DNA of 64,000 bases, taken from assembly GCA_023014485.1 (NCBI GenBank), contig JAJOZX010003216.1, forward strand, positions 474,401-538,400, written 5' to 3'. This stretch comes from Bathynomus jamesi (lineage: Eukaryota; Arthropoda; Malacostraca; Isopoda; Cirolanidae). How positions within the stretch are numbered: the first letter of the stretch is position 1; each line of letters starts with the position of its first letter. This document shows, in pieces, positions 44,101-58,500 of this stretch. The position numbers and the translations under genes are program-made. A model generated the notes under the pieces. That model saw only the letters and a list, made by a program, of their open reading frames with translations. It searched no databases and was not told the DNA's origin.

Positions 44101-44785
44101 ACGTTTCCTACTGGAGGCTTTCCCGTAATGGCAGACTTTATTTGCCACTTTCATAAGAATTGTCTCGTAAAGTTCGAAAAATTACTCACAAATTCGAGAA
44201 GAAATTATTATTATTATTTTGGTCAATCAACGACTCTCTCTCTTTTATAACAGTCAAAAGTTCAGGAGAGAGAATGACTGAAGCCTTGCCACGAGGCCTA
44301 CCAAGTACTCGAGATATTTAATTTGTGAAATGTATAAAACCTTTGCGTTTTAAAGATTTACTTCGTTACTCTGCTTATTGCAATAATTTCGTATATGAAG
44401 AGTAAATTAAAGGATACATTAAAACTTATACAGATTCCTCGTTATTATTAGAAGTGCCTCTAAGTGAACTAGTTTTGGTTTGTAGCTACAGTTATATTGA
44501 TATATAGTATATACGCTCGACAAATAAAAGAATCCAGTTTTCAGTTCATTCTAATTATATTACCAGATTCTGAATTCCAAGTCTGACCGGTAGATCGGTC
44601 ATGGTGCCTGATATCGGCAATTAAAAAAATTACACTACTTCCCCTATTTTATTTGCCCGTTATTTTATAATGAATGTTTTTTTATTATTGGCGTTTCTTT
44701 TCAGAAAGGTAACACATTGGTTTTTTTTATTCCTCGTATACCTATAAATTTCTAATTACTTCATTACTTCATAATTTTATATATA
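41132..44785. repeat. Array dimer 3 (3654 bp)
   Basis: 408-bp block at about 42900-43309. Scattered single-base indels. Type II reads CCTTG at the site that is CCTCG in dimers 1-2. Confidence 0.92.
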
Positions 44786-47700
44786 TTGTATATTAAATTT
44801 CTACGAAATTGCGAAGAAACGATACCACTACCAATAGACTATAAACCAAGTGAGTCGATAGAACACCTTTGTCCCGTAAAAGAAATCAGGCATTCATTAC
44901 TCCAGATTCACAGTGGTTTCAGCAAGGTGCAGCAGCAGCACCACATTGCTTGTGAAACTCAACTTTTCTAGGTGTCATTTTTCCGGACGCTAATCTTCCT
45001 CCTTGAGCCAGTAGAAGAAGTGAAATTAATGAAAATCGATAATTTCTTAATTCTTAAGAAATAACGTTTCTTAATTCTTAAGAAATAACGTAGGTTTTTT
45101 TTCCTTAAAATAACTGGTAAAAAGAAAGTGCAATAATTTTTTCCTACATTGATATTCTACATATGAAGATGGTAAAATATCACGGAGTGAAATAATGAGT
45201 TTTGGGAAATTACACTACTTGAAAGATGTAAAAAGAAATGGAGGCAAATATTAATTAATTTTATCGGGCGGTTGTAATGGTCAGTTTGGTATTCATAAGG
45301 GAAAATGAGTGTGGTGCGACAATTTGGAAGATAAGGAGCCTTGACTTTTGAAGAAATATGGACACATTCATTGATAAATTATGAACAGATTATTTCTGAA
45401 CAGTACATAAGTTAGAATTTGGAAGGTGGACATCAGGGAAAATCAGAGAGGGATGGAACGCAGAAAGGGGAGGGAGGCATATGTATGTGAGCCGACGACC
45501 ATGTGAGAAATATTGTGAGTGAAGGACGAATGTAGAAGTAGTAGTTCATGGGCTTGTGATGGACAAGAAGTAAAGGAGGTAAGGAGTACAGATGGGGCAA
45601 TCTTTAGACGAAGGAACGAAACTTCGGAAAAGGTATAAGAATTACTAGGATTATGAGAGAATGCGAGGACTTATGAGTGGTTTATGGTAAGTGGGTAAGG
45701 ATGAACAGTTTGGAAAAATGGTAGAAATTTGAAATAACGACTCGGGGTTTGACGTCAGTATCTAAGGAGAGTTAGACAATAAATATATATCGTAAGGAAA
45801 GAACTGTAGAATGTAAAATGATGTTTTACGGCTAATACTGATAGAGACCCATAGCAATGCGGATGGACCGACAAAGGTTTTTCTGCTAGAGGCTTTCCCG
45901 AAATGACAGACTTTATTTGCCACTTTCATAAGAATTGTCTAGAAAGTTCGAAAAATTATTCAAAAATTCGAGAAGAAATTAATTATTATTATTTTGGTCA
46001 ATCAACGACTCTCTCTCTTTATAACAGTCAAAAGTTCAGTAGAGAGAATGACTGAAGCCTTGCCACGAGGCCTACCCAAGTACTCGAGATATTTAATTTG
46101 TGAAATGTATAAAACCTTTGCGTTTTATAGATTTACTTCGTTACTCTGCTTATTGCAATAATTTCGTATATGAAGAGTAAATTAAAGGATACATTAAAAC
46201 TTTACAGATTCTTTGTTATTATGTAGAAGTGCCTCTAAGTGACCTAGTTTGGTTTGTAGCTACAGTTATATTGATATATAGAATATACGCTCGACAAATA
46301 AAAGAATCCAGTTTTCAGTTCATTCTAATTATATTACCAGATTCTGAACTCCAAGTCTGAACGGTAGATCGGTCATGGTGCCTGATATCGGCAATTACAA
46401 AAAATTACACTACTTCCCCTATTTTTATTAGCCCGTGTATTTTTAAGAATGTATGTTTTATTATTGGCGTTTCTCTTCAGAAAGGTAACAAATTGGTTTT
46501 TTTATTCCTCGTATACCTATAAATTTCTAATTACTTCATTTTAATTTTTAAAATACATATTGTATTGTAGCTGGTTCCTTCTTGTGCTACTTGTATTTGC
46601 CGGGAAGAATGAAGGATACGAGAGGCAAGCTATCGCTTTGTTGGGTATCTCTTTTAGGGGCCTCTCGTGTCCTCTTCTCTTCCTGTCGTTTTGGAGGTTA
46701 GCATCTTGAAGGAAAAGCCGGTCGTTTTCAGAGTTTATTTATTTCTTGGTTGGCTGGGGTTATTTTACAGAAGATTTTGTTATTGTATATACAGCTGGAA
46801 TTAATTAATATATATATATAATTTATGTACAATACTTATTTATAAAGATTATATATGATTCTTAAAATTACACAATGATAAAATATATACAATTTGGTAA
46901 CGCGCAAAATTGGTTTGTTGGTAACTAATATAAAAATAATATAAATGCGGAAAATTAACTGCGCGGCCCCACAGTATATTAAATTTCTACGAAATTGGGA
47001 AAAAACGATACCACTACCAATAGACTATAACCAAGTGAGTCCATGGAAGATGGTAAAATATCAGGGAGTGAAATAATGAGTTTGGGGAAATAACACTACT
47101 TGAAAGATGTAGAAAGAAATGGAAGCAAAAATTAATTAGTTTTATCGGGCGGTTGTAATGGTCAGTTTGGTATTCATAAGGGAAAATGAGTGTGGTGCGA
47201 CCAATTTGAAAGATAAGGAGCCTTGACTTTTGAAAGAAATATGGATACAATCATTGATAAATAATGAACAGATTATTTCTGAACAGTACATAAGTTTGAA
47301 TTTATGAAGGTGGACATCAGGCAAAATCAGAGAGGAATGGAACGCAGGAAGGAGAGGGAGGCATATCTTTGTGAGCCGAAGATTATGTGGAGAAATATTG
47401 TGAGTGAAGGACGAATGTAGAAGTAGTAGTTCATGGGCTTGTGATGGACAAGAAGTAAAGGAGGTAAGGAGTACAGATAGGGCCAAACTTTAGACAAAGG
47501 AAGAGAAACTTCGGAAAAGGTAATAAGAATTACTCGGATTATGAAAGAATGCGAGGACTTACGAGTGGTTTATGGTAAGTTGGTTAGGATTTACAGCTTG
47601 GAAAAGAATGGTAGAAAATTTGAAATAACGACTCGGGGTTTGACGTCAGTATCTAAGGAGAGTTAGACAATAAATATGTATCGTACGGAAAGAACTGTAG

Positions 47701-48457
47701 GAATGTAAAATGATGTTTTACGGCTAATACTGATAGAGACCCAATAGCAATGCGGGTGGACCGACAAAAACGTTTCCTACTGGAGGCTTTCCCGTAATGG
47801 CAGACTTTATTTGCCACTTTCATAAGAATTGTCTCGTAAAGTTCGAAAAATTACTCACAAATTCGAGAAGAAATTATTATTATTATTTTGGTCAATCAAC
47901 GACTCTCTCTCTTTTATAACAGTCAAAAAGTTCAGGAGAGAGAATGACTGAAGCCTTGCCACGAGGCCTACCCAAGTACTCGAGATATTTAATTTGTGAA
48001 ATGTATAAAACCTTTGCGTTTTAAAGATTTACTTCGTTACTCTGCTTATTGCAATAATTTCGTATATGAAGAGTAAATTAAAGGATACATTAAAACTTAT
48101 ACAGATTCCTCGTTATTATGTAGAAGTGCCTCTAAGTGAACTAGTTTGGTTTGTAGCTACAGTTATATTGATATATAGTATATACGCTCGACAAATAAAA
48201 GAATCCAGTTTTCAGTTCATTCTAATTATATTACCAGATTCTGAATTCCAAGTCTGACCGGTAGATCGGTCATGGTGCCTGATATCGGCAATTAAAAAAA
48301 TTACACTACTTCCCCTATTTTTATTTGCCCGTTATTTTATAATGAATGTTTTTTTATTATTGGCGTTTCTTTTTCAGAAAGGTAACACATTGGTTTTTTT
48401 TATTCCTCGTATACCTATAAATTTCTAATTACTTCATTACTTCATAATTTTATATAT
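44786..48457. repeat. Array dimer 4 (3672 bp)
   Basis: 408-bp block at about 46563-46974. Indel-rich from 44.98 to about 46.8 kb, then clean. Type II now reads CTTTG at the diagnostic site. Confidence 0.92.
48066..48257 (+). CDS. 63-codon ORF repeated in array units (representative)
   Basis: MKSKLKDTLKLIQIPRYYVE, then VPLSELVWFVATVILIYSIY (a hydrophobic stretch long enough for one membrane span), then ARQIKESSFQFILIILPDSE. Intact copies also at 33403-33594, 35194-35385, 38866-39057, 51737-51928, 55188-55379, 58641-58832, 60432-60623 and 62320-62511; other copies carry single-base indels or the 222-bp deletion. Type I copies read YSIY and EFQV, type II YRIY and ELQV. Persistence can be explained by array homogenisation alone, so coding is unproven; it could also be part of a longer spliced gene. 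No family recognised. Confidence 0.3.
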   Translation: MKSKLKDTLKLIQIPRYYVEVPLSELVWFVATVILIYSIYARQIKESSFQFILIILPDSEFQV

Positions 48458-51400
48458 ATGTATATTAAATTTCTACGAAATTGGGAAAAAACGATACCAC
48501 TACCAATAGACTATAAACCAAGTGAGTCGATAGAACACCTTTGTCCCGTAAAAGAAATCAGGCATTCATTACTCCAGATTCACAGTGGTTTCAGCAAGGT
48601 GCAGCAGCAGCACCACATTGCTTGTGAAACTCAACTTTTCTAGGTGTCATTTTTCCGACGACTAATCTTCCTCCTTGAGCCAGTAGAAGAAAGTGAAATT
48701 AATGAAAATCGATAATTTCTTAATTCTTAAGAAATAACGTTTCTTAATTCTTAAGAAATAACGTAGGTTTTTTTTCCTTAAAATAACTGGTAAAAAGAAA
48801 GTGCAATAATTTTTCCTACATTGATATTCTACATATGAAGATGGTAAAATATCACGGAGTGAAATAATGAGTTTTGGGAAATTACACTACTTGAAGATGT
48901 AAAAAGAAATGGAGGCAAATATTAATTAATTTTATCGGGCGGTTGTAATGGTCAGTTTGGTATTCATAAGGGAAAATGAGTGTGGTGCGACCAATTTGGA
49001 AGAAAGGAGCCTTGACTTTTGAAAGAAATATGGACACATTCATTGATAAATTATGAACAGATTATTTCTGAACAGTACATAAGTTAGAAATTTGGAAGTG
49101 GACATCAGGAAAATCAGAGAGGGATGGAACGCAGAAGGGGAGGGAGGCATATGTATGTGAGCCGACGACCATGTGGAGAAATATTGTGAGTGAAGGACGA
49201 ATGTAGAAGTAGTAGTTCATGGGCTTGTGATGGACAAGAAGTAAAGGAGGTAAGAGTACAGATGGGGCCAATCTTTAGACGAAGGAACAGAAACTTCGGA
49301 AAAGGTAATAAGAATTACTAGGATTATGAGAGAATGCGAGGACTTATGAGTGTTTATGGTAAGTGGGTAAGGATGAACAGTTTGGAAAAAATGGTAGAAA
49401 ATTTGAAATAACGACTCGGGTTTGACGTCAGTATCTAAGGAGAGTTAGACAATAAATATATATCGTAAGGAAAGAACTGTAGGAATGTAAAATGATTTTT
49501 TACGGCTAATACTGATAGAGACCCAATAGCAATGCGGATGGACCGACAAAAAGGTTTTTTTCTGTTAGAGGCTTTCCCGAAATGACAGACTTTATTTGCC
49601 ACTTTCATAAGAATTGTCTAGTAAAGTTCTAAAAAATTATTCAAAAATTCGAGAAGAAATTATTATTATTATTTTGGTCAATCAACGACTCTCTCTCTTT
49701 ATAACAGTCAAAAAGTTCAGGAGAGAGAATGACTGAAGCCTTTGCCACGAGGCCTACCCAAGTACTCGAGATATTTAATTTGTGAAATGTATAAAAACCT
49801 TTGCGTTTATAGATTTACTTCGTTACTCTGCTTATTGCAATAATTTCTTATATGAAGAGTAAATTAAAGGATACATTAAAACTTATACAGATTCTTGTTA
49901 TTATGTAGAAGTGCCCTAAGTGAACTAGTTTGGTTTTGTAGCTACAGTTATTGATATATAGAATATACGCTCGACAAATAAAAGAATCCAGTTTTCAGTT
50001 CATTCTAATTATATTACCAGATTCTGAACTCCAAGTCTGAACGGTAGATCGGTCATGGTGCCTGATATCGGCAATTAAAAAATTACACTACTTCCCCTAT
50101 TTTTATAGCCCGTTATTTTATAAGAATGTATGTTTTATTATTGGCGTTTCTTCTTCAGAAAGGTAACAAATTGGTTTTTTTATTCCTCGTATACCTATAA
50201 ATTTCTAATTACTTCATAATTTTATACATATTGTATTGTAGCTGGTTCCTTCTTGGTGCTACTTGTATTTGCCGGGAAGAATGAAGGATACGAGAGGCAG
50301 GCTATCGCTTTGTTGGGTATCTCTTTTAGGGGCCTCTCGTGTCCTCTTCTCTTCCTGTCGTTTGGGAGGTTAGCATCTTGAAGGAAAAGCCGGTCGTTTT
50401 CAGAGTTTATTTAGTTCTTGGTTGGCTGGGGTTATTTTACAGAAGATTTTGTTATTGTATATACAGCTGAATTAATTAAATATATATATAAATTTATGTA
50501 CAATACTTATTTATAAAGATTATATATGATTCTTAAAATTACACAATGATAAAATATATACAATTTGGTAACGCGCAAAATTGGTTTGTTGGTAACTAAT
50601 ATAAAAATAATATAAATGCGGAAAATTAACTGCGCGGCCCCACAGTATATTAAATTTCTACGAAATTGGGAAAAAACGATACCACTACCAATAGACTATA
50701 ACCAAGTGAGTCCATGGAAGATGGTAAAATATCAGGGAGTGAAATAATGAGTTTGGGGAAATAACACTACTTGAAAGATGTAGAAAGAAATGGAAGCAAA
50801 AATTAATTAGTTTTATCGGGCGGTTGTAATGGTCAGTTTGGTATTCATAAGGGAAAATGAGTGTGGTGCGACCAATTTGAAAGATAAGGAGCCTTGACTT
50901 TTGAAAGAAATATGGATACAATCATTGATAAATAATGAACAGATTATTTCTGAACAGTACATAAGTTTGAATTTATGAAGGTGGACATCAGGCAAAATCA
51001 GAGAGGAATGGAACGCAGGAAGGAGAGGGAGGCATATCTTTGTGAGCCGAAGATTATGTGGAGAAATATTGTGAGTGAAGGACGAATGTAGAAGTAGTAG
51101 TTCATGGGCTTGTGATGGACAAGAAGTAAAGGAGGTAAGGAGTACAGATAGGGCCAAACTTTAGACAAAGGAAGAGAAACTTCGGAAAAGGTAATAAGAA
51201 TTACTCGGATTATGAAAGAATGCGAGGACTTACGAGTGGTTTATGGTAAGTTGGTTAGGATTTACAGCTTGGAAAAGAATGGTAGAAAATTTGAAATAAC
51301 GACTCGGGGTTTGACGTCAGTATCTAAGGAGAGTTAGACAATAAATATGTATCGTACGGAAAGAACTGTAGGAATGTAAAATGATGTTTTACGGCTAATA

Positions 51401-52130
51401 CTGATAGAGACCCAATAGCAATGCGGGTGGACCGACAAAAACTTTTCCTACTGGAGGCTTTCCCGTAATGGCAGACTTTATTTGCCACTTTCATAAGAAT
51501 TGTCTCGTAAAGTTCGAAAAATTACTCACAAATTCGAGAAGAAATTATTATTATTATTTTGGTCAATCAACGACTCTCTCTCTTTTATAACAGTCAAAAA
51601 GTTCAGGAGAGAGAATGACTGAAGCCTTGCCACGAGGCCTACCCAAGTACTCGAGATATTTAATTTGTGAAATGTATAAAACCTTTGCGTTTTAAAGATT
51701 TACTTCGTTACTCTGCTTATTGCAATAATTTCGTATATGAAGAGTAAATTAAAGGATACATTAAAACTTATACAGATTCCTCGTTATTATGTAGAAGTGC
51801 CTCTAAGTGAACTAGTTTGGTTTGTAGCTACAGTTATATTGATATATAGTATATACGCTCGACAAATAAAAGAATCCAGTTTTCAGTTCATTCTAATTAT
51901 ATTACCAGATTCTGAATTCCAAGTCTGACCGGTAGATCGGTCATGGTGCCTGATATCGGCAATTAAAAAAATTACACTACTTCCCCTATTTTTATTTGCC
52001 CGTTATTTTATAATGAATGTTTTTTTATTATTGGCGTTTCTTTTTCAGAAAGGTAACACATTGGTTTTTTTTTATTCCTCGTATACCTATAAATTTCTAA
52101 TTACTTCATTACTTCATAATTTTATATATA
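48458..52130. repeat. Array dimer 5 (3673 bp)
   Basis: 408-bp block at about 50233-50645. First dimer in which the inter-half sequence reads AAACTTTTCC instead of AAACGTTTCC. Indels cluster at 48.9-50.1 kb. Confidence 0.92.
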
Positions 52131-55100
52131 TTGTATATTAAATTTCTACGAAATTGCGAAGAAACGATACCACTACCAATAGACTATAAACCAAGTGAGT
52201 CGATAGAACACCTTTGTCCCGTAAAAGAAATCAGGCATTCATTACTCCAGATTCACAGTGGTTTCAGCAAGGTGCAGCAGCAGCACCACATTGCTTGTGA
52301 AACTCAACTTTTCTAGGTGTCATTTTTCGACGACTAATCTTCCTCCTTGAGCCAGTAGAAGAAAGTGAAATTAATGAAAATCGATAATTTCTTAATTCTT
52401 AAGAAATAACGTTTCTTAATTCTTAAGAAATAACGTAGGTTTTTTTTCCTTAAAATAACTGGTAAAAAGAAAGTGCAATAATTTTTCCTACATTGATATT
52501 CTACATATGAAGATGGTAAAATATCACGGAGTGAAATAATGAGTTTTGGGAAATTACACTACTTGAAAGATGTAAAAAGAAATGGAGGCAAATATTAATT
52601 AATTTTATCGGGCGGTTGTAATGGTCAGTTTGGTATTCATAAGGGAAAATGAGTGTGGTGCGACCAATTTGGAAGATAAGGAGCCTTGACTTTTGAAAGA
52701 AATATGGACACATTCATTGATAAATTATGAACAGATTATTTCTGAACAGTACATAAGTTAGAAATTTGGAAGGTGGACATCAGGGAAAATCAGAGAGGGA
52801 TGGAACGCAGAAAGGGGAGGGAGGCATATGTATGTGAGCCGACGACCATGTGGAGAAATATTGTGAGTGAAGGACGAATGTAGAAGTAGTAGTTCATGGG
52901 CTTGTGATGGACAAGAAGTAAAGGAGGTAAGGAGTACAGATGGGGCCAATCTTTAGACGAAGGAACAGAAACTTCGGAAAAGGTAATAAGAATTACTAGG
53001 ATTATGAGAGAATGCGAGGACTTATGAGTGGTTTATGGTAAGTGGGTAAGGATGAACAGTTTGGAAAAAATGGTAGAAAATTTGAAATAACGACTCGGGG
53101 TTTGACGTCAGTATCTAAGGAGAGTTAGACAATAAATATATATCGTAAGGAAAGAACTGTAGGAATGTAAAATGATGTTTTACGGCTAATACTGATAGAG
53201 ACCCAATAGCAATGCGGATGGACCGACAAAAGGTTTTTCTGCTAGAGGCTTTCCCGAAATGACAGACTTTATTTGCCACTTTCATAAGAATTGTCTAGTA
53301 AAGTTCGAAAAATTATTCAAAAATTCGAGAAGAAATTATTATTATTTTGGTCAATCAACGACTCTCTCTCTTTTATAACAGTCAAAAAGTTCAGGAGAGA
53401 GAATGACTGAAGCCTTGCCACGAGGCCTACCCAAGTACTCGAGAGATTTAATTTGTGAAATGTATAAAACCTTTGCGTTTTATAGATTTACTTCGTTACT
53501 CTGCTTATTGCAATAATTTCGTATATGAAGAGTAAATTAAAGGATACATTAAAACTTATACAGATTCTTTGTTATTTGTAGAAGTGCCTCTAAGTGAACT
53601 AGTTTGGTTTGTAGCTACAGTTATATTGATATATAGAATATACGCTCGACAAATAAAAGAATCCAGTTTTATTTTATACATATTGTATTGTAGCTGGTTC
53701 CTTCTTGGTGCTACTTGTATTTGCCGGGAAGAATGAAGGATACGAGAGGCAGGCTATCGCTTTGTTGGGTATCTCTTTTAGGGGCCTCTCGTGTCCTCTT
53801 CTCTTCCTGTCGTTTGGGAGGTTAGCATCTTGAAGGAAAAGCCGGTCGTTTTCAGAGTTTATTTAGTTCTTGGTTGGCTGGGGTTATTTTACAGAAGATT
53901 TTGTTATTGTATATACAGCTGAATTAATAAATATATATATAAATTTATGTACAATACTTATTTATAAAGATTATATATGATTCTTAAAATTACACAATGA
54001 TAAAATATATACAATTTGGTAACGCGCAAAATTGGTTTGTTGGTAACTAATATAAAAATAATATAAATGCGGAAAATTAACTGCGCGGCCCCACAGTATA
54101 TTAAATTTCTACGAAATTGGGAAAAAACGATACCACTACCAATAGACTATAACCAAGTGAGTCCATGGAAGATGGTAAAATATCAGGGAGTGAAATAATG
54201 AGTTTGGGGAAATAACACTACTTGAAAGATGTAGAAAGAAATGGAAGCAAAAATTAATTAGTTTTATCGGGCGGTTGTAATGGTCAGTTTGGTATTCATA
54301 AGGGAAAATGAGTGTGGTGCGACCAATTTGAAAGATAAGGAGCCTTGACTTTTGAAAGAAATATGGATACAATCATTGATAAATAATGAACAGATTATTT
54401 CTGAACAGTACATAAGTTTGAATTTATGAAGGTGGACATCAGGCAAAATCAGAGAGGAATGGAACGCAGGAAGGAGAGGGAGGCATATCTTTGTGAGCCG
54501 AAGATTATGTGGAGAAATATTGTGAGTGAAGGACGAATGTAGAAGTAGTAGTTCATGGGCTTGTGATGGACAAGAAGTAAAGGAGGTAAGGAGTACAGAT
54601 AGGGCCAAACTTTAGACAAAGGAAGAGAAACTTCGGAAAAGGTAATAAGAATTACTCGGATTATGAAAGAATGCGAGGACTTACGAGTGGTTTATGGTAA
54701 GTTGGTTAGGATTTACAGCTTGGAAAAGAATGGTAGAAAATTTGAAATAACGACTCGGGGTTTGACGTCAGTATCTAAGGAGAGTTAGACAATAAATATG
54801 TATCGTACGGAAAGAACTGTAGGAATGTAAAATGATGTTTTACGGCTAATACTGATAGAGACCCAATAGCAATGCGGGTGGACCGACAAAAACTTTTCCT
54901 ACTGGAGGCTTTCCCGTAATGGCAGACTTTATTTGCCACTTTCATAAGAATTGTCTCGTAAAGTTCGAAAAATTACTCACAAATTCGAGAAGAAATTATT
55001 ATTATTATTTTGGTCAATCAACGACTCTCTCTCTTTTATAACAGTCAAAAAGTTCAGGAGAGAGAATGACTGAAGCCTTGCCACGAGGCCTACCCAAGTA

Positions 55101-55581
55101 CTCGAGATATTTAATTTGTGAAATGTATAAAACCTTTGCGTTTTAAAGATTTACTTCGTTACTCTGCTTATTGCAATAATTTCGTATATGAAGAGTAAAT
55201 TAAAGGATACATTAAAACTTATACAGATTCCTCGTTATTATGTAGAAGTGCCTCTAAGTGAACTAGTTTGGTTTGTAGCTACAGTTATATTGATATATAG
55301 TATATACGCTCGACAAATAAAAGAATCCAGTTTTCAGTTCATTCTAATTATATTACCAGATTCTGAATTCCAAGTCTGACCGGTAGATCGGTCATGGTGC
55401 CTGATATCGGCAATTAAAAAAATTACACTACTTCCCCTATTTTTATTTGCCCGTTATTTTATAATGAATGTTTTTTTATTATTGGCGTTTCTTTTTCAGA
55501 AAGGTAACACATTGGGTTTTTTTTATTCCTCGTATACCTATAAATTTCTAATTACTTCATTACTTCATAATTTTATATATA
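52131..55581. repeat. Array dimer 6 (3451 bp, deleted form)
   Basis: Lacks about 222 bp in the type II half: at about 53665 CCAGTTTT joins directly to ATTTTATACATATTG, removing the end of the 63-codon ORF and downstream sequence up to the 408-bp block (53690-54095). Confidence 0.93.
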
Positions 55582-58500
55582 TTGTATATTAAATTTCTAC
55601 GAAATTGCGAAGAAACGATACCACTACCAATAGACTATAAACCAAGTGAGTCGATAGAACACCTTTGTCCCGTAAAAGAAATCAGGCATTCATTACTCCA
55701 GATTCACAGTGGTTTCAGCAAGGTGCAGCAGCAGCACCACATTGCTTGTGAAACTCAACTTTTCTAGGTGTCATTTTTCCGACGACTAATCTTCCTCCTT
55801 GAGCCAGTAGAAGAAAGTGAAATTAATGAAAATCGATAATTTCTTAATTCTTAAGAAATAACGTTTCTTAATTCTTAAGAAATAACGTAGGTTTTTTTTC
55901 CTTAAAATAACTGGTAAAAAGAAAGTGCAATAATTTTTCCTACATTGATATTCTACATATGAAGATGGTAAAATATCACGGAGTGAAATAATGAGTTTTG
56001 GGAAATTACACTACTTGAAAGATGTAAAAAGAAATGGAGGCAAATATTAATTAATTTTATCGGGCGGTTGTAATTGTCAGTTTGGTATTCATAAGGGAAA
56101 ATGAGTGTGGTGCGACCAATTTGGAAGATAAGGAGGCTTGACTTTTGAAAGAAATATGGACACATTCATTGATAAATTATGAACAGATTATTTCTGAACA
56201 GTACATAAGTTAGAAATTTGGAAGGTGGACATCAGGGAAAATCAGAGAGGGATGGAACGCAGAAAGGGGAGGGAGGCATATGTATGTGAGCCGACGACCA
56301 TGTGGAGAAATATTGTGAGTGAAGGACGAATGTAGAAGTAGTAGTTCATGGGCTTGTGATGGACAAGAAGTAAAGGAGGTAAGGAGTACAGATGGGGCCA
56401 ATCTTTAGACGAAGGAACAGAAACTTCGGAAAAGGTAATAAGAATTACTAGGATTATGAGAGAATGCGAGGACTTATGAGTGGTTTATGGTAAGTGGGTA
56501 AGGATGAACAGTTTGGAAAAAATGGTAGAAAATTTGAAATAACGACTCGGGGTTTGACGTCAGTATCTAAGGAGAGTTAGACAATAAATATATATCGTAA
56601 GGAAAGAACTGTAGGAATGTAAAATGATGTTTTACGGCTAATACTGATAGAGACCCAATAGCAATGCGGATGGACCGACAAAAGGTTTTTCTGCTAGAGG
56701 CTTTCCCGAAATGACAGACTTTATTTGCCACTTTCATAAGAATTGTCTAGTAAAGTTCGAAAAATTATTCAAAAATTCGAGAAGAAATTATTATTATTAT
56801 TTTGGTCAATCAACGACTCTCTCTCTTTTATAACAGTCAAAAAGTTCAGGAGAGAGAATGACTGAAGCCTTGCCACGAGGCCTACCCAAGTACTCGAGAT
56901 ATTTAATTTGTGAAATGTATAAAACCTTTGCGTTTTATAGATTTACTTCGTTACTCTGCTTATTGCAATAATTTCGTATATGAAGAGTAAATTAAAGGAT
57001 ACATTAAAACTTATACAGATTCTTTGTTATTATGTAGAAGTGCCTCTAAGTGAACTAGTTTGGTTTGTAGCTACAGTTATATTGATATATAGAATATACG
57101 CTCGACAAATAAAAGAATCCAGTTTTATTTTATACATATTGTATTGTAGCTGGTTCCTTCTTGGTGCTACTTGTATTTGCCGGGAAGAATGAAGGATACG
57201 AGAGGCAGGCTATCGCTTTGTTGGGTATCTCTTTTAGGGGCCTCTCGTGTCCTCTTCTCTTCCTGTCGTTTGGGAGGTTAGCATCTTGAAGGAAAAGCCG
57301 GTCGTTTTCAGAGTTTATTTAGTTCTTGGTTGGCTGGGGTTATTTTACAGAAGATTTTGTTATTGTATATACAGCTGAATTAAATATATATATATAAATT
57401 TATGTACAATACTTATTTATAAAGATTATATATGATTCTTAAAATTACACAATGATAAAATATATACAATTTGGTAACGCGCAAAATTGGTTTGTTGGTA
57501 ACTAATATAAAAATAATATAAATGCGGAAAATTAACTGCGCGGCCCCACAGTATATTAAATTTCTACGAAATTGGGAAAAAACGATACCACTACCAATAG
57601 ACTATAACCAAGTGAGTCCATGGAAGATGGTAAAATATCAGGGAGTGAAATAATGAGTTTGGGATAATAACACTACTTGAAAGATGTAGAAAGAAATGGA
57701 AGCAAAAATTAATTAGTTTTATCGGGCGGTTGTAATGGTCAGTTTGGTATTCATAAGGGAAAATGAGTGTGGTGCGACCAATTTGAAAGATAAGGAGCCT
57801 TGACTTTTGAAAGAAATATGGATACAATCATTGATAAATAATGAACAGATTATTTCTGAACAGTACATAAGTTTGAATTTATGAAGGTGGACATCAGGCA
57901 AAATCAGAGAGGAATGGAACGCAGGAAGGAGGGAGGCATATCTTTGTGAGCCGAAGATTATGTGGAGAAATATTGTGAGTGAAGGACGAATGTAGAAGTA
58001 GTAGTTCATGGGCTTGTGATGGACAAGAAGTAAAGGAGGTAAGGAGTACAGATAGGGCCAAACTTTAGACAAAGGAAGAGAAACTTCGGAAAAGGTAATA
58101 AGAATTACTCGGATTATGAAAGAATGCGAGGACTTACGAGTGGTTTATGGTAAGTTGGTTAGGATTTACAGCTTGGAAAAGAATGGTAGAAAATTTGAAA
58201 TAACGACTCGGGGTTTGACGTCAGTATCTAAGGAGAGTTAGACAATAAATATGTATCGTACGGAAAGAACTGTAGGAATGTAAAATGATGTTTTACGGCT
58301 AATACTGATAGAGACCCAATAGCAATGCGGGTGGACCGACAAAAACTTTTCCTACTGGAGGCTTTCCCGTAATGGCAGACTTTATTTGCCACTTTCATAA
58401 GAATTGTCTCGTAAAGTTCGAAAAATTACTCACAAATTCGAGAAGAAATTATTATTATTATTTTGGTCAATCAACGACTCTCTCTCTTTTATAACAGTCA

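Noticed and set aside
47142..47486. 114-codon minus-strand ORF repeated in array units (also 36157, 50813, 54264, 61396)
   Set aside because: Ser/Leu/His-rich, low complexity, antisense to a purine-rich stretch, and broken by indels in other units; conservation is explained by array homogenisation.
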